Assembly (NCBI RefSeq): GCF_001677435.1
Contig: NZ_CP016268.1
Location: 2,655,001-2,719,000 of the forward strand
Direction: 5' to 3'
Origin: Woeseia oceani
Lineage (GTDB): Bacteria > Pseudomonadota > Gammaproteobacteria > Steroidobacterales > Woeseiaceae
Length of the DNA: 64,000 nucleotides
Positions 1 through 8,274 of the stretch are shown here, piece after piece; position 1 is the stretch's first letter, and each line of letters starts with the position of its first letter. The translations under genes and the position numbers were made by a program. The notes beneath the pieces were generated by a model that was not told the origin of the DNA, searched no databases, and saw only the letters and a list, made by a program, of their open reading frames with translations.

Positions 1-628
1 TTACATCTACACATTGTTGCCGGAATTCCTGATGCGCTTCCTTGTCTGGATTCTGGTCAGCACCTTGTACCGGATTCGCGCCAGTGGCCTCGACAATATT
101 CCGAAGGAAGGGCCGGCCCTGCTGGTTTGCAACCATGTCAGCTATGTTGATGCTTTGATCATAGGAGCGTGCGTCCGTCGGCCGGTGCGCTTCGTCATGT
201 GGTACAAAATTTTCCAGATCCCCTTGTTGCGGTTCGTATTCGATACGGCTAAAGCGATTCCCATTGCGTCAGCGCGAGAGAATGCTGAACTCCTTGAAGA
301 AAGTTTCGAGCGTATAGACAAGGAGTTAATGGCTGGCAATCTGGTTTGCATCTTCCCGGAGGGGGCAATAACCCGCGATGGCCATGTTCACCCGTTTCGT
401 CCGGGTATGGAACGAATCCTGGAAAGACGGCCCGTGCCGGTGGTGCCACTGGCACTCGGCGGATTGTGGGGGAGCTGGTTCAGTCGCCGCCGCGGTCAAT
501 TGCGTACGATACCAATCCGCTTGTTAGCGGCAGTGAGCTTGCGCATCGGCAACGCGGTGCCAGCGCGAGACGCGACAGCCGCGCGCATGGAACTGCTGGT
601 TAGAACCTTGCGTGGCGATGACCGATAG
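1..628 (+). CDS. PlsC-type 1-acylglycerol-3-phosphate acyltransferase domain (3' part of a longer gene)
   Basis: Acyltransferase domain of the PlsC/Aas family, which transfers acyl groups to lysophospholipids at the inner membrane. Visible are the HX4D catalytic motif (NHVSYVD) and the FPEG substrate-binding motif (IFPEGAITRDG), followed by a proline/valine-rich block typical of the family. The reading frame is open to the window edge (codons begin at base 2), and the residues before the first possible start (YIYTLLPEFLMRFLVW) look like the linker of MFS transporter-acyltransferase fusions. I therefore treat this as the C-terminal part of a longer protein rather than a complete 204-aa enzyme. 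It converges on the WD40 gene with only 6 bases between the stops. Confidence 0.85.
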   Translation, partial: YIYTLLPEFLMRFLVWILVSTLYRIRASGLDNIPKEGPALLVCNHVSYVDALIIGACVRRPVRFVMWYKIFQIPLLRFVFDTAKAIPIASARENAELLEESFERIDKELMAGNLVCIFPEGAITRDGHVHPFRPGMERILERRPVPVVPLALGGLWGSWFSRRRGQLRTIPIRLLAAVSLRIGNAVPARDATAARMELLVRTLRGDDR

Positions 629-634
629 AAACCA

Positions 635-3600
635 CTAATTCGGCGGACGGTCAGGCACTACGGCTGTGTCAACGTAACCCAGTTTTTGCCGCCACTCTGC
701 CAACAGGTCTTCGCGCGATCCGAATAACAACGGGCCAGCATCGTTGAGCAATGAAACTTCCGCAACTTGAGCAAAACCCGCATCCCTGGTCAACACCAGC
801 ACCCGGTCACCCAACGGGTCTAACAAAGCCTGTTCGCTGCCATTGACGACAGCCTGATCCATGACGATCTGCGAGCCGGTTATAGCGTTTGGCGTACGCG
901 CAGCTTCGCGCCAGGTCAGACCGACCGTGTTGACCGAGGCCCGGTGCACCCAGCGACGGGTCTTGAACAGGACCCGTGAATTGCTTGGGGAAAACAGTAC
1001 ATCGGTGACCGTGTCAGGCAACTGCAGGCGCGCCTCTCCAACCTGACCACTCTGCAAGTCCAGCAGCAATGCCTGGTTGCTTGCATCGACAATTACCAGC
1101 AACGGCCGCTCGGCGGACGCGCCAATCCGGCGCAACGGCTGCGTACCGGACCAGACATTGCGCAACGTCCAGTTGCCTACCCGGTCGCGCACCAGGCTGC
1201 GTAAAGTTCCGCGCTCTGCGCCTATGTAGATATCATTATTGTTGTCGAAGGCGATACTGGTGTGCAGTTCACCAAGATCCAGGTCGGCAAGCAGGACACC
1301 GTCGGCAACGTTCACGACGGCGATGCGGCGGTCAGAAAGAACCGCGAGGCGGTCACCTGAATTGGAAAACGCCAATTGCCGAACACCGCCTGCTGCCGCA
1401 TTCGTGTGATACGGCCGCGGCAGACCGGAGCTTACGTCCCAAACGCGTACAGTGCCGTCAACACCGGCGCTGGCGACCAAAGTACCGTCACGGTTGAACG
1501 CGAGACCGAGTATCGCCCCCTGGTGACCGACGAAGTTCAACTCATCGCTGGCCCTGGCAATATCCTCAATGCTCGCGTGGGCATTGAGCACGTGCACATG
1601 CCCCTCGCGATCAGCAATCGCGATATGCTGACCACCCGCGGAAATAACGGCCGGGGAATCGCCGGAATCCCGCCACAAACGATGCCCGTTATCGACCTCA
1701 GTCAGCGCCGCCGCATCGGTCGCGGAAGGCGTTACGGGCAACTGCCAGTAGCGCGCGCGGTCGGTGTTGCCGGCGGTCAGCAACAGGTCTTCGTCGAAAC
1801 TGAAGGCAAGTAGCGGTTCCGAATCCGCGGCTACGCCGGCGTCAATCACCGGGCCCACCATCGCGCCATCGCTGCTGCGAAAAATCTGGTAGCCGCGTCG
1901 CGGGCTACCGGCAACCAGCTTCGAGCCGGATGGGGAAAAGCGCAACTGCCAGCGACCGACGCCGCGTTCAATCAACAACGGCTCCTCGGCCGAATCGATA
2001 TGCCAGAGCGAAACACCTTGTTCGCCATGCACAATCGCCAGCGCATCACCGGGCGCTGACATGCGGATTTCACTCGCCTGTGCATGCAAGTCCAGCTGTG
2101 CGAGTTGTTCGTTGGTACGCAAATTCCAGACCCGCACAGCCCGATCGTAGTCGGCCACCGCAAGCCGCTCGCCATTAGCGTCGATTGCGACCAGCGCCGG
2201 CGAGCCTGCAATGCGCAAGCTGGCCACAGTCGCACGATTCTCCAGCGACCACAGGCGAAACTCTGATTCCGGTTCGCCACGTCGGGCGACAAACACATGC
2301 CGACCATCGGCGGTCAATTCAACCTGTGCACCGCCAACTTCGGCTTCAATGACCGCCTCACGGCGGCCGTTCACCATTCGCCACAGGTGCAGGTTGTTCT
2401 GCGCAACGGTGACGAGATAGCTGGCATTAGCGCTAAGCCCGATTACCCGTTCGTCCGCCGGTACCGCAATCGTCCGCGCCGGCCGCGCATTACGGAGGTC
2501 CCACATGCGAGCGCTGTCGCTGTGCAATGCCCGCGCGACGGCGTAACGGCCATCGCTACTGAACCAGATATTGTCGGACTCGCGCTCGATCGGCGCCGGA
2601 ATATCGAGACCACGATCAAAGCTCTCAACTATTACCTGAGAATTGAGATTGAGATTCCAGCCAATCAGGTGACCGCTAACACCCGTCGCTTCATCCCGGA
2701 CAGTCAGCGACCAGGTGCCGGCGATAGGCTCGCCGACCAGCGGTAACAGCTTGTCCGCGCGAAATACGGTGTCCTCATTCGCCGCTGAACGCTCTGCGTC
2801 GAATTCCAGCTCAACAGTGCGCCCGGAGGGCGCAATCAATTTCAATCGAATGTCATCGAGCCGCGCGTGGCTGATATTGACGGACAAACCGATACGTGAC
2901 ACCTGCGCGTTGCGATCCACCACAACCCGCCTGACCAACGGAGTCACTTCCAGCGATGAAATGCTCCACGATTCACGTGCCCGCAACTGTCCGTTTTGCA
3001 AAGACCACTGGGAAACCTGCGCACCCTTTACGTAGCTCAACAACATGTCCCGTGGATTGAAGAACAGTCGGTCGCCAATGGCGCCTTCGAGGCTGGCCAC
3101 GAGCTGCGGGTAGTCATCCCCGAGCAAAGAAGCCGCGCGTCGACGCCGATCCGGTGTGGCGACGACCAAGGCTTCCAATGCGGCCAGCAATGCAGCATCC
3201 CGGCGTTCCATTCGCATCTGGCGCTGGACCTCTCGATCCCAAAAACCGGCAACGATTTCACCGGCGAATGCTTCGTTCTCCGGCATTGCCCGCGCATAGG
3301 CTTCAACCTGCAATATTGCCTCGGGATCGCTGGCCATCCCGGCCCGGCTACGGAGCAAATTCAGGTACAGGCGGTCCGCCGTTTCCGAATGACCGGGAAA
3401 CGAGCGCAGGTTTTGCCAAGCATCGGCGATCGACTCCAACGGCAACGTTGGCGAAACCAAGACCCGCATGTACGGCTTCGGCAACAACTGCGTGTACCAG
3501 AAAGGCACGGCAATCAGCACTACAATCAACGCAGTCACCAAAGCGGGGCCCCGCCAATGCAGCGGCAGGTTACGGTTGGCCCATTTGGCAGTAAATACGG

Positions 3601-4690
3601 ATTCATACAGCCGGTTGCGCACGGCCAGCCCACCGTCATCCGATACAACGATCAGCCCGACCGCCAGCAGCTTGCGTTGCTGTCTTGAGGACGGTTCGTA
3701 GACCACCTCCAGCCCCTTTCGCAGGCGACCGTAGAGATTCAGCATCGCTTCGAAATCCCGCCGGTCACGCACGATGCGGCGGTGAATGTGATTCATATGT
3801 GGTTCGTTGTGCAGCGCGGCTCTGCCGGCAAGTTGCTGATAGACGATCCTGTCCACCTGCTCTTCAACATTGCCGTGCACCGTGCTACGTGCGAGTGCGC
3901 GACACAACTTCTGCGTCAAATACGGCTGACCGTTTGTCCAGTACCAGATACGATCCAGGCCGGTGCGCGCTTGCACCCCGGGAAGGTTCAATTCTGTGGC
4001 AAACAAATCAATGTCTGTACGTGAAAAGTCGTCGAGCACGATGGCCTTGGAAACACTGAACGGTGACAACGCCGGATCGCCTGCCAAGGCCTCGGTATCG
4101 CATTCACCGCACATCACGAAACTCAGGCGTTGAAAATCCGGGTCCGTCGCCCGTGCGTTGTGCGCGGCGCGAATACTCGGCAACAGATGTTCACTGAATG
4201 GCAGGTTCTCCAGCTTCTGCAGTTCATCAACGAAGACAACGACTGTCTCGCGGATATTCTGCAGGACAACTTCGATGTAAAACTCGACGAGTCGCTGCCG
4301 ATTGCTGAGTATTGCCTTGTCCTGCCACCAATCCTGCAAGTCGACTTTCAGCCGCAACTGCCGCAACAAACGGTAGGCGATACTGTAGTACCAGCGCCCG
4401 GCGTCGCTGCCGCCATCGCGTTCCGCGATCTGCGCCAGATCAAGTACTGCAACTTTGTAACCATGATTGCGCAACCGCGCCGCAGTTGCGGCGATTAGGC
4501 TGGACTTGCCGCTACGCGCCGGCGCCAACACGTGCGCATAACGGCCAGCCGAAATCGCGGCGTACAATGCATCGTCTGCAGGCCTTCGCACGTAACCACC
4601 GCGCACCGGGTGCAGTGGTGGCCCAACGTTGAAAAAATCAGCGTCGTTATTGCTTGGGCTCGCTTTGGGAGTTTCCGGCTTTTCGCTCAT
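635..4690 (-). CDS. Membrane-anchored AAA-like NTPase with P domain and WD40 repeats
   Basis: Protein of 1351 aa with an unusual domain order. Residues 50-160 hold an AAA/ORC-like NTPase with a P-loop (APARSGKSS, about 56-64) and a Walker B (VVVFVDE, about 150-156). A single membrane helix follows at about 381-400. Residues 585-682 match a proprotein-convertase P domain: a beta-rich block ending GTWSLTV...GWNLNL. From about 700 to the end there are many WD40-type blades, each ending in patterns such as RMWDL, RVWNL or RVWDV. With the P domain and propeller after the membrane helix, they would be extracytoplasmic if the NTPase is cytoplasmic; that topology is inferred. The family recalls STAND-like signalling ATPases fused to WD40 propellers. 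Function unknown. Transcribed divergently from the RIO-like kinase gene, 80 bp away. Confidence 0.85.
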   Translation of the reverse strand: MSEKPETPKASPSNNDADFFNVGPPLHPVRGGYVRRPADDALYAAISAGRYAHVLAPARSGKSSLIAATAARLRNHGYKVAVLDLAQIAERDGGSDAGRWYYSIAYRLLRQLRLKVDLQDWWQDKAILSNRQRLVEFYIEVVLQNIRETVVVFVDELQKLENLPFSEHLLPSIRAAHNARATDPDFQRLSFVMCGECDTEALAGDPALSPFSVSKAIVLDDFSRTDIDLFATELNLPGVQARTGLDRIWYWTNGQPYLTQKLCRALARSTVHGNVEEQVDRIVYQQLAGRAALHNEPHMNHIHRRIVRDRRDFEAMLNLYGRLRKGLEVVYEPSSRQQRKLLAVGLIVVSDDGGLAVRNRLYESVFTAKWANRNLPLHWRGPALVTALIVVLIAVPFWYTQLLPKPYMRVLVSPTLPLESIADAWQNLRSFPGHSETADRLYLNLLRSRAGMASDPEAILQVEAYARAMPENEAFAGEIVAGFWDREVQRQMRMERRDAALLAALEALVVATPDRRRRAASLLGDDYPQLVASLEGAIGDRLFFNPRDMLLSYVKGAQVSQWSLQNGQLRARESWSISSLEVTPLVRRVVVDRNAQVSRIGLSVNISHARLDDIRLKLIAPSGRTVELEFDAERSAANEDTVFRADKLLPLVGEPIAGTWSLTVRDEATGVSGHLIGWNLNLNSQVIVESFDRGLDIPAPIERESDNIWFSSDGRYAVARALHSDSARMWDLRNARPARTIAVPADERVIGLSANASYLVTVAQNNLHLWRMVNGRREAVIEAEVGGAQVELTADGRHVFVARRGEPESEFRLWSLENRATVASLRIAGSPALVAIDANGERLAVADYDRAVRVWNLRTNEQLAQLDLHAQASEIRMSAPGDALAIVHGEQGVSLWHIDSAEEPLLIERGVGRWQLRFSPSGSKLVAGSPRRGYQIFRSSDGAMVGPVIDAGVAADSEPLLAFSFDEDLLLTAGNTDRARYWQLPVTPSATDAAALTEVDNGHRLWRDSGDSPAVISAGGQHIAIADREGHVHVLNAHASIEDIARASDELNFVGHQGAILGLAFNRDGTLVASAGVDGTVRVWDVSSGLPRPYHTNAAAGGVRQLAFSNSGDRLAVLSDRRIAVVNVADGVLLADLDLGELHTSIAFDNNNDIYIGAERGTLRSLVRDRVGNWTLRNVWSGTQPLRRIGASAERPLLVIVDASNQALLLDLQSGQVGEARLQLPDTVTDVLFSPSNSRVLFKTRRWVHRASVNTVGLTWREAARTPNAITGSQIVMDQAVVNGSEQALLDPLGDRVLVLTRDAGFAQVAEVSLLNDAGPLLFGSREDLLAEWRQKLGYVDTAVVPDRPPN

Positions 4691-4770
4691 TCGTCAGGTC
4701 TTACGTCGCCGTAGTGTATTCTTCGCAGTTTGGCACATTCGCCGCCGAAGTGGCTGTCCCGACACCATAA

Positions 4771-5433
4771 ATGATGCCCCGCCAAGACGACAAGTTATTG
4801 AAAAGAGACCTGTTTGGGGAAGTGCGGCTGCAGTACTCGGACAGCGGTCCACGCATTATTCGCGACGTTAGCAGCGCCCCGCTGTGGACCCGCTGGGTGG
4901 CGCGACGGCTCATGGCCCGCGAGGCCCGCACTCTGGCCGCGACCGACGGCCTTAGCGGTGTCCCAGAGTTATTGCACAGCGACGATGACGTACTGCTGCG
5001 CAGCTACCTTAACGGTAAGCCGATGCAAGTGGCTCGCCCCGCACACCCGGATTATTTTCGCAATGCGCTGCATTTATTGCGGCGCCTGCACAGCCTCGGT
5101 GTTGTCCACAACGATCTCGCCAAAGAACCCAACTGGCTGGTGACGCCGGAAGGCCAGCCAGCCGTTATCGATTTCCAGCTCGCGTGGTACTCGCCGCAAC
5201 GTGGCCGGCTGTTCCGGCTGCTGGCCCGCGAGGATCTGCGACACATGCTCAAGCACAAGCGAACCTATCTGCCGCACAGGCTCACGAGTCGCGAACGCGC
5301 CATCCTCGACAGCCCGTCGCTGCTGGCCAGAGTCTGGAAAGCGACGGGCAAGCGTGTCTATCTGTTTGTTACGCGGCGCCTGTTGGGCTGGGCCGATCGC
5401 GAGGGTGCCGGGGATCGCATTCGGCGCAATTGA
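4771..5433 (+). CDS. RIO/lipopolysaccharide-kinase-like protein kinase
   Basis: A 220-aa protein with the C-lobe signature of a small protein kinase. The catalytic loop is VVHNDLAKEPNWLV (H-N-D with a downstream Asn) and the metal-binding segment is VIDFQLAW, where DFG is replaced by DFQ. A basic C-terminal tail follows. The N-lobe lacks an obvious glycine-rich loop, as in RIO1-like and LPS-core-kinase-like bacterial families. The substrate cannot be read from sequence. It lies between a divergent NTPase/WD40 gene and a small conserved-looking gene. The start is one of two adjacent ATG codons; neither has a strong ribosome-binding site. Confidence 0.7.
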   Translation: MMPRQDDKLLKRDLFGEVRLQYSDSGPRIIRDVSSAPLWTRWVARRLMAREARTLAATDGLSGVPELLHSDDDVLLRSYLNGKPMQVARPAHPDYFRNALHLLRRLHSLGVVHNDLAKEPNWLVTPEGQPAVIDFQLAWYSPQRGRLFRLLAREDLRHMLKHKRTYLPHRLTSRERAILDSPSLLARVWKATGKRVYLFVTRRLLGWADREGAGDRIRRN

Positions 5434-5459
5434 ACGTGGTTGTTGGCAGCGGTCATCTA

Positions 5460-5465
5460 TATAAT
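5460..5465 (+). promoter_or_regulatory. Candidate -10 element TATAAT
   Basis: A perfect TATAAT lies just after the kinase stop and about 33 bases before the likely start of the next small gene. No good -35 hexamer sits at 16-18 bases (the best is TGGTTG), so this is a candidate only. Confidence 0.35.
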
Positions 5466-5497
5466 TGCCGCAGCTGTTTCTTACCAGGTAATTGCAC

Positions 5498-5746
5498 GTG
5501 AACTACTGCCATCAACACAATCTCGTCGAGCCGCAAAAAGCCGGCATGGAAAAGAAATACGGCATACGTATTTCACTCCCGTCGGGGGACACGTTTCAAC
5601 GGTTGTTAGGCGATGACTGGCAGCGCGTACGCTGGTATGCAACAGAAGCTGAGCGTGATCGTGCCTACGACGACATTGCACAGCGGCATATGTACTATCG
5701 GCGAACCGACACGCCCACCCAGGTGCTGGAAAAAATCATTCGTTGA
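5498..5746 (+). CDS. Small hypothetical protein (82 aa)
   Basis: Short charged and aromatic protein with no recognised domain and no signal or membrane segment. It contains an RISLPSGDTFQRLLGDDW stretch and a YATEAERDRAYDD stretch that look like genuine coding sequence, with normal codon usage. I chose the GTG at 5498 because an AGGT sits nine bases upstream. The reading frame also allows a TTG at 5492 and an ATG at 5546. A perfect TATAAT upstream suggests its own transcript. It converges on the patatin gene with 25 bases between stops. Function unknown. Confidence 0.55.
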   Translation: MNYCHQHNLVEPQKAGMEKKYGIRISLPSGDTFQRLLGDDWQRVRWYATEAERDRAYDDIAQRHMYYRRTDTPTQVLEKIIR

Positions 5747-5771
5747 TCCCCGGTCGAGCTGGCCCCGCGAT

Positions 5772-8015
5772 CTATCGCGGTGGCGCGCCCAGCGACAAGT
5801 AGAAATTGGATTTGCCGCGTTCGGTCATACCCCCGACGATGTACAAGGGCCCGAAATAAGTATCGAGGCCAACGAACAGACTGCCGCTCATTAACAATGA
5901 TCCGGTACTGATGTCCGAACGCTGCTGCCACACATTTCCGGCCTCGACGGACGCTCCGATATACAGCGGAAAATCGACCAGTCCCCCACCCGTCTCTCCC
6001 GAACGGCGGTACCAGACCAGGCGTGCAAGCCCCGCGTGTGGACCACTGATTTCTCCTCGTGCCAATCCGGACATCCGCAAAAAGCCACCGAGTGGGAAGA
6101 AATTCTGCACTTCATTGGCGGATTGAATAGTCGTACTGAAATCGAGCCCCAGAGATACGGTATGCCGGCCCCAGGTGTTGACCGTCATGAGTTCGGTCAT
6201 GACCGTGTCAATCTCATTATCGGCGCCCAGACCCGGGCGCGACATCTCCCAGCGCAGGTTCACACGGGAACCGTGCAATGGAATTTGCGCATTATCCAGA
6301 GTGTCCACGGCGAAGTTGGCGAAAATGCCGCCCGTCTCGAAATCGATATTGGGCAACACCGGATCGCCGACTTTCAGGCGCGCCTCACCGGCGCCGCGAA
6401 AGGCGCCGATACGAAACTCGCCCCAGCGCCCCAGCTCGCGACCGACGTCGATACCAAACAGGGAATCGGAAACCCGGTAGCGCGCAATGCGGTCCTCACC
6501 GGAGAACGTGCGAAAATTCTCCTGGTGCAATTCGATTCGGGGCGCGACGAAGTAGCGCGCATCGAAACTGAGTGGTTGATAGAACTCGGAAACAAGCAAT
6601 GGCTCAGTGCCAACCTGGACATCGGTACGCCATTCCGCTCCCAGTCGGTTGACGCCTGCGCGGGTCAGCCGCGCCGACAAATTGAAGGCCGTTGTACCCT
6701 CGAAATCATCTTCCAGCTGGATGCCAAAATTCAGGTAGTTGGGGCCCCACGACTTGGGCTGGGCGTCGAACTCTACCCCGGTTTCGGCGCCGTCGCGGAC
6801 GATCCGGTAGTCAACGGATTCGTACAGATCCAGTCCGTACAAATTGGCCGCATCTTCAGCCAGCTGTTGCGGGTCCAGCGGGTCACCCGCCTGCGTATTC
6901 AGGCGCGACTCGAGAACCCGTGCGGACAACGGGGCACCGTGTACGACACGCACGAAATCAAGAGTCGGCGGCGGGCGCGTTTCCAACTTGCGAGCCGCGA
7001 GGTGTTGTTGCCACGCTGCTTCATCCAGCGAGTACGGCTTCAACTTGTCTTCCAGTTCGCGGGTCGCGATGGCACCCGGCTCAATGGCCTCGGTTATTTC
7101 GGCGAAATTACTGGAACCGAATTCACCCAGCTCCGGCCGGATCAGAATGTCATTGTCATCGAGGCTTTCCAATTGCCGCATGGTTTCCTTGCGAATCAGT
7201 ATCGTCAACATTTGCGCCGTTATGCCTAGCGCGGAATCCAACTGATCGGGCGCATACAACGGAAACTCGACGTCGACAGCAATCACGACGTCAACATCCA
7301 TTGCATGGATGGTCTCTACCGGTACATTGCCCACCAGCCCGCCATCGACCAGGGTCCGGCCTGCAACAACGACCGGCGAAAATATGCCCGGTGCCGACAT
7401 GCTGGCGCGCATCGCTCGAGACAGATCACCCGACGACATGACGTACGCTTCTCCGGTCGCGATATCCGAGGCCACCGCGCGAAATGGAATTGGCAAGTCA
7501 TCGAAGCTTTCGATCGCGGCTGTCGCCAGGGTCAGCTCGCGCAATATGTGACCCAGCTTTTGGCCCTGGATCAAACCTCGCGGCAAACGCAATCGGCCGT
7601 CACGCAAGCCCAGTTCAAACTGAATCGGGTAGGCCGAATCGTCCTGCTTACGGCGAAACTGCAGGTCCCGCCGTGCGGTGCGGTCATTGAACGATCCGCT
7701 CCAGTCCAGTGACGACACGATTTCTTCAAGATCGGCCGGCGACTTGCCGGCCGCATAAAGACCACCCACGATCGCGCCCATGCTGGTCCCCGCTACTGCG
7801 TCTATCGGTATACGAAGCCGTTCAAGTTCGCGCAGCACACCGATGTGCGCGGCACCTCGCGCACCGCCACCGCCGAGTACCAGCCCGATGCGGGGCCGCG
7901 CCGCGGCCCCGGGCGACGACTCTGACGGCGTATCGGCTGCTACGGCATCACGGCTTCCGAGCGGCTGGAAGAGTGCCACGAACAGGCATAGGGGAAGATG
8001 TAAATACTTGAACAT
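5772..8015 (-). CDS. Patatin-like phospholipase with POTRA/beta-barrel region (type Vd-like)
   Basis: Predicted secreted lipase of 747 aa. A hydrophobic signal peptide (residues 1-26) precedes a patatin domain with the oxyanion-hole motif GGGGARG (48-54), nucleophile elbow GTSMG (Ser78) and the DGG of the Ser-Asp dyad (Asp224). The C-terminal half has a POTRA-like segment followed by alternating beta strands typical of surface-antigen/BamA-type barrels, ending SNFYLSLGAPPR. This is the layout of PlpD-like type Vd autotransporters, in which the patatin domain crosses the outer membrane through its own barrel. The start at 8015 (ATG) is preferred over an upstream TTG at 8042 because it begins the signal peptide directly. 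It is a monocistronic-looking gene. Confidence 0.88.
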   Translation of the reverse strand: MFKYLHLPLCLFVALFQPLGSRDAVAADTPSESSPGAAARPRIGLVLGGGGARGAAHIGVLRELERLRIPIDAVAGTSMGAIVGGLYAAGKSPADLEEIVSSLDWSGSFNDRTARRDLQFRRKQDDSAYPIQFELGLRDGRLRLPRGLIQGQKLGHILRELTLATAAIESFDDLPIPFRAVASDIATGEAYVMSSGDLSRAMRASMSAPGIFSPVVVAGRTLVDGGLVGNVPVETIHAMDVDVVIAVDVEFPLYAPDQLDSALGITAQMLTILIRKETMRQLESLDDNDILIRPELGEFGSSNFAEITEAIEPGAIATRELEDKLKPYSLDEAAWQQHLAARKLETRPPPTLDFVRVVHGAPLSARVLESRLNTQAGDPLDPQQLAEDAANLYGLDLYESVDYRIVRDGAETGVEFDAQPKSWGPNYLNFGIQLEDDFEGTTAFNLSARLTRAGVNRLGAEWRTDVQVGTEPLLVSEFYQPLSFDARYFVAPRIELHQENFRTFSGEDRIARYRVSDSLFGIDVGRELGRWGEFRIGAFRGAGEARLKVGDPVLPNIDFETGGIFANFAVDTLDNAQIPLHGSRVNLRWEMSRPGLGADNEIDTVMTELMTVNTWGRHTVSLGLDFSTTIQSANEVQNFFPLGGFLRMSGLARGEISGPHAGLARLVWYRRSGETGGGLVDFPLYIGASVEAGNVWQQRSDISTGSLLMSGSLFVGLDTYFGPLYIVGGMTERGKSNFYLSLGAPPR

Positions 8016-8053
8016 ATTGACTTTTTGAACAACCTTTAGCAATTCATTGCTGC

Positions 8054-8059
8054 ATTATA
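8054..8059 (-). promoter_or_regulatory. Candidate -10 element TATAAT for the patatin gene
   Basis: The minus strand reads TATAAT about 39 bases before the patatin ATG. No consensus -35 is placed correctly. It lies immediately beyond a long hairpin, so the same short region may both end glpD transcription and start the patatin transcript. Confidence 0.35.
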
Positions 8060-8069
8060 GAGAAACCGC

Positions 8070-8103
8070 CCGGACTGCACTCCGGATCCCGAGTGCGGTC
8101 CGG
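8070..8103 (-). terminator. Long hairpin downstream of glpD, possible terminator
   Basis: Arms at 8070-8082 and 8091-8103 form a 13-bp stem with one G-T wobble around an 8-base loop. On the minus strand it is followed by GCGGTTTCTCTATAAT, which is only partly T-rich, so termination is plausible but not certain. It is 171 bases downstream of the glpD stop. Confidence 0.45.
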
Positions 8104-8274
8104 TTACGCCGGCAAGCTACGCTCGCCGACGCACCTTCGGCTGGCAGCACATTCAGCAGCGTAGGCTCGGCGAGCCGGTTACGCCCGCGTATTTCCAGCC
8201 AATGCCCTATTGCCTGCAGGCCGTCGCCTCCTGCATCACGCAACCCTTGCCGCTCCAGCGCCGTCGCACAGCGC

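Noticed and set aside
6036-7229. Long plus-strand open frame opposite the patatin gene
   Set aside because: Its composition is that of an antisense shadow; the minus strand has clear patatin motifs.
8055-8243. 62-aa minus-strand frame after glpD
   Set aside because: No start signal or family resemblance, and it spans the probable terminator hairpin and the patatin promoter.
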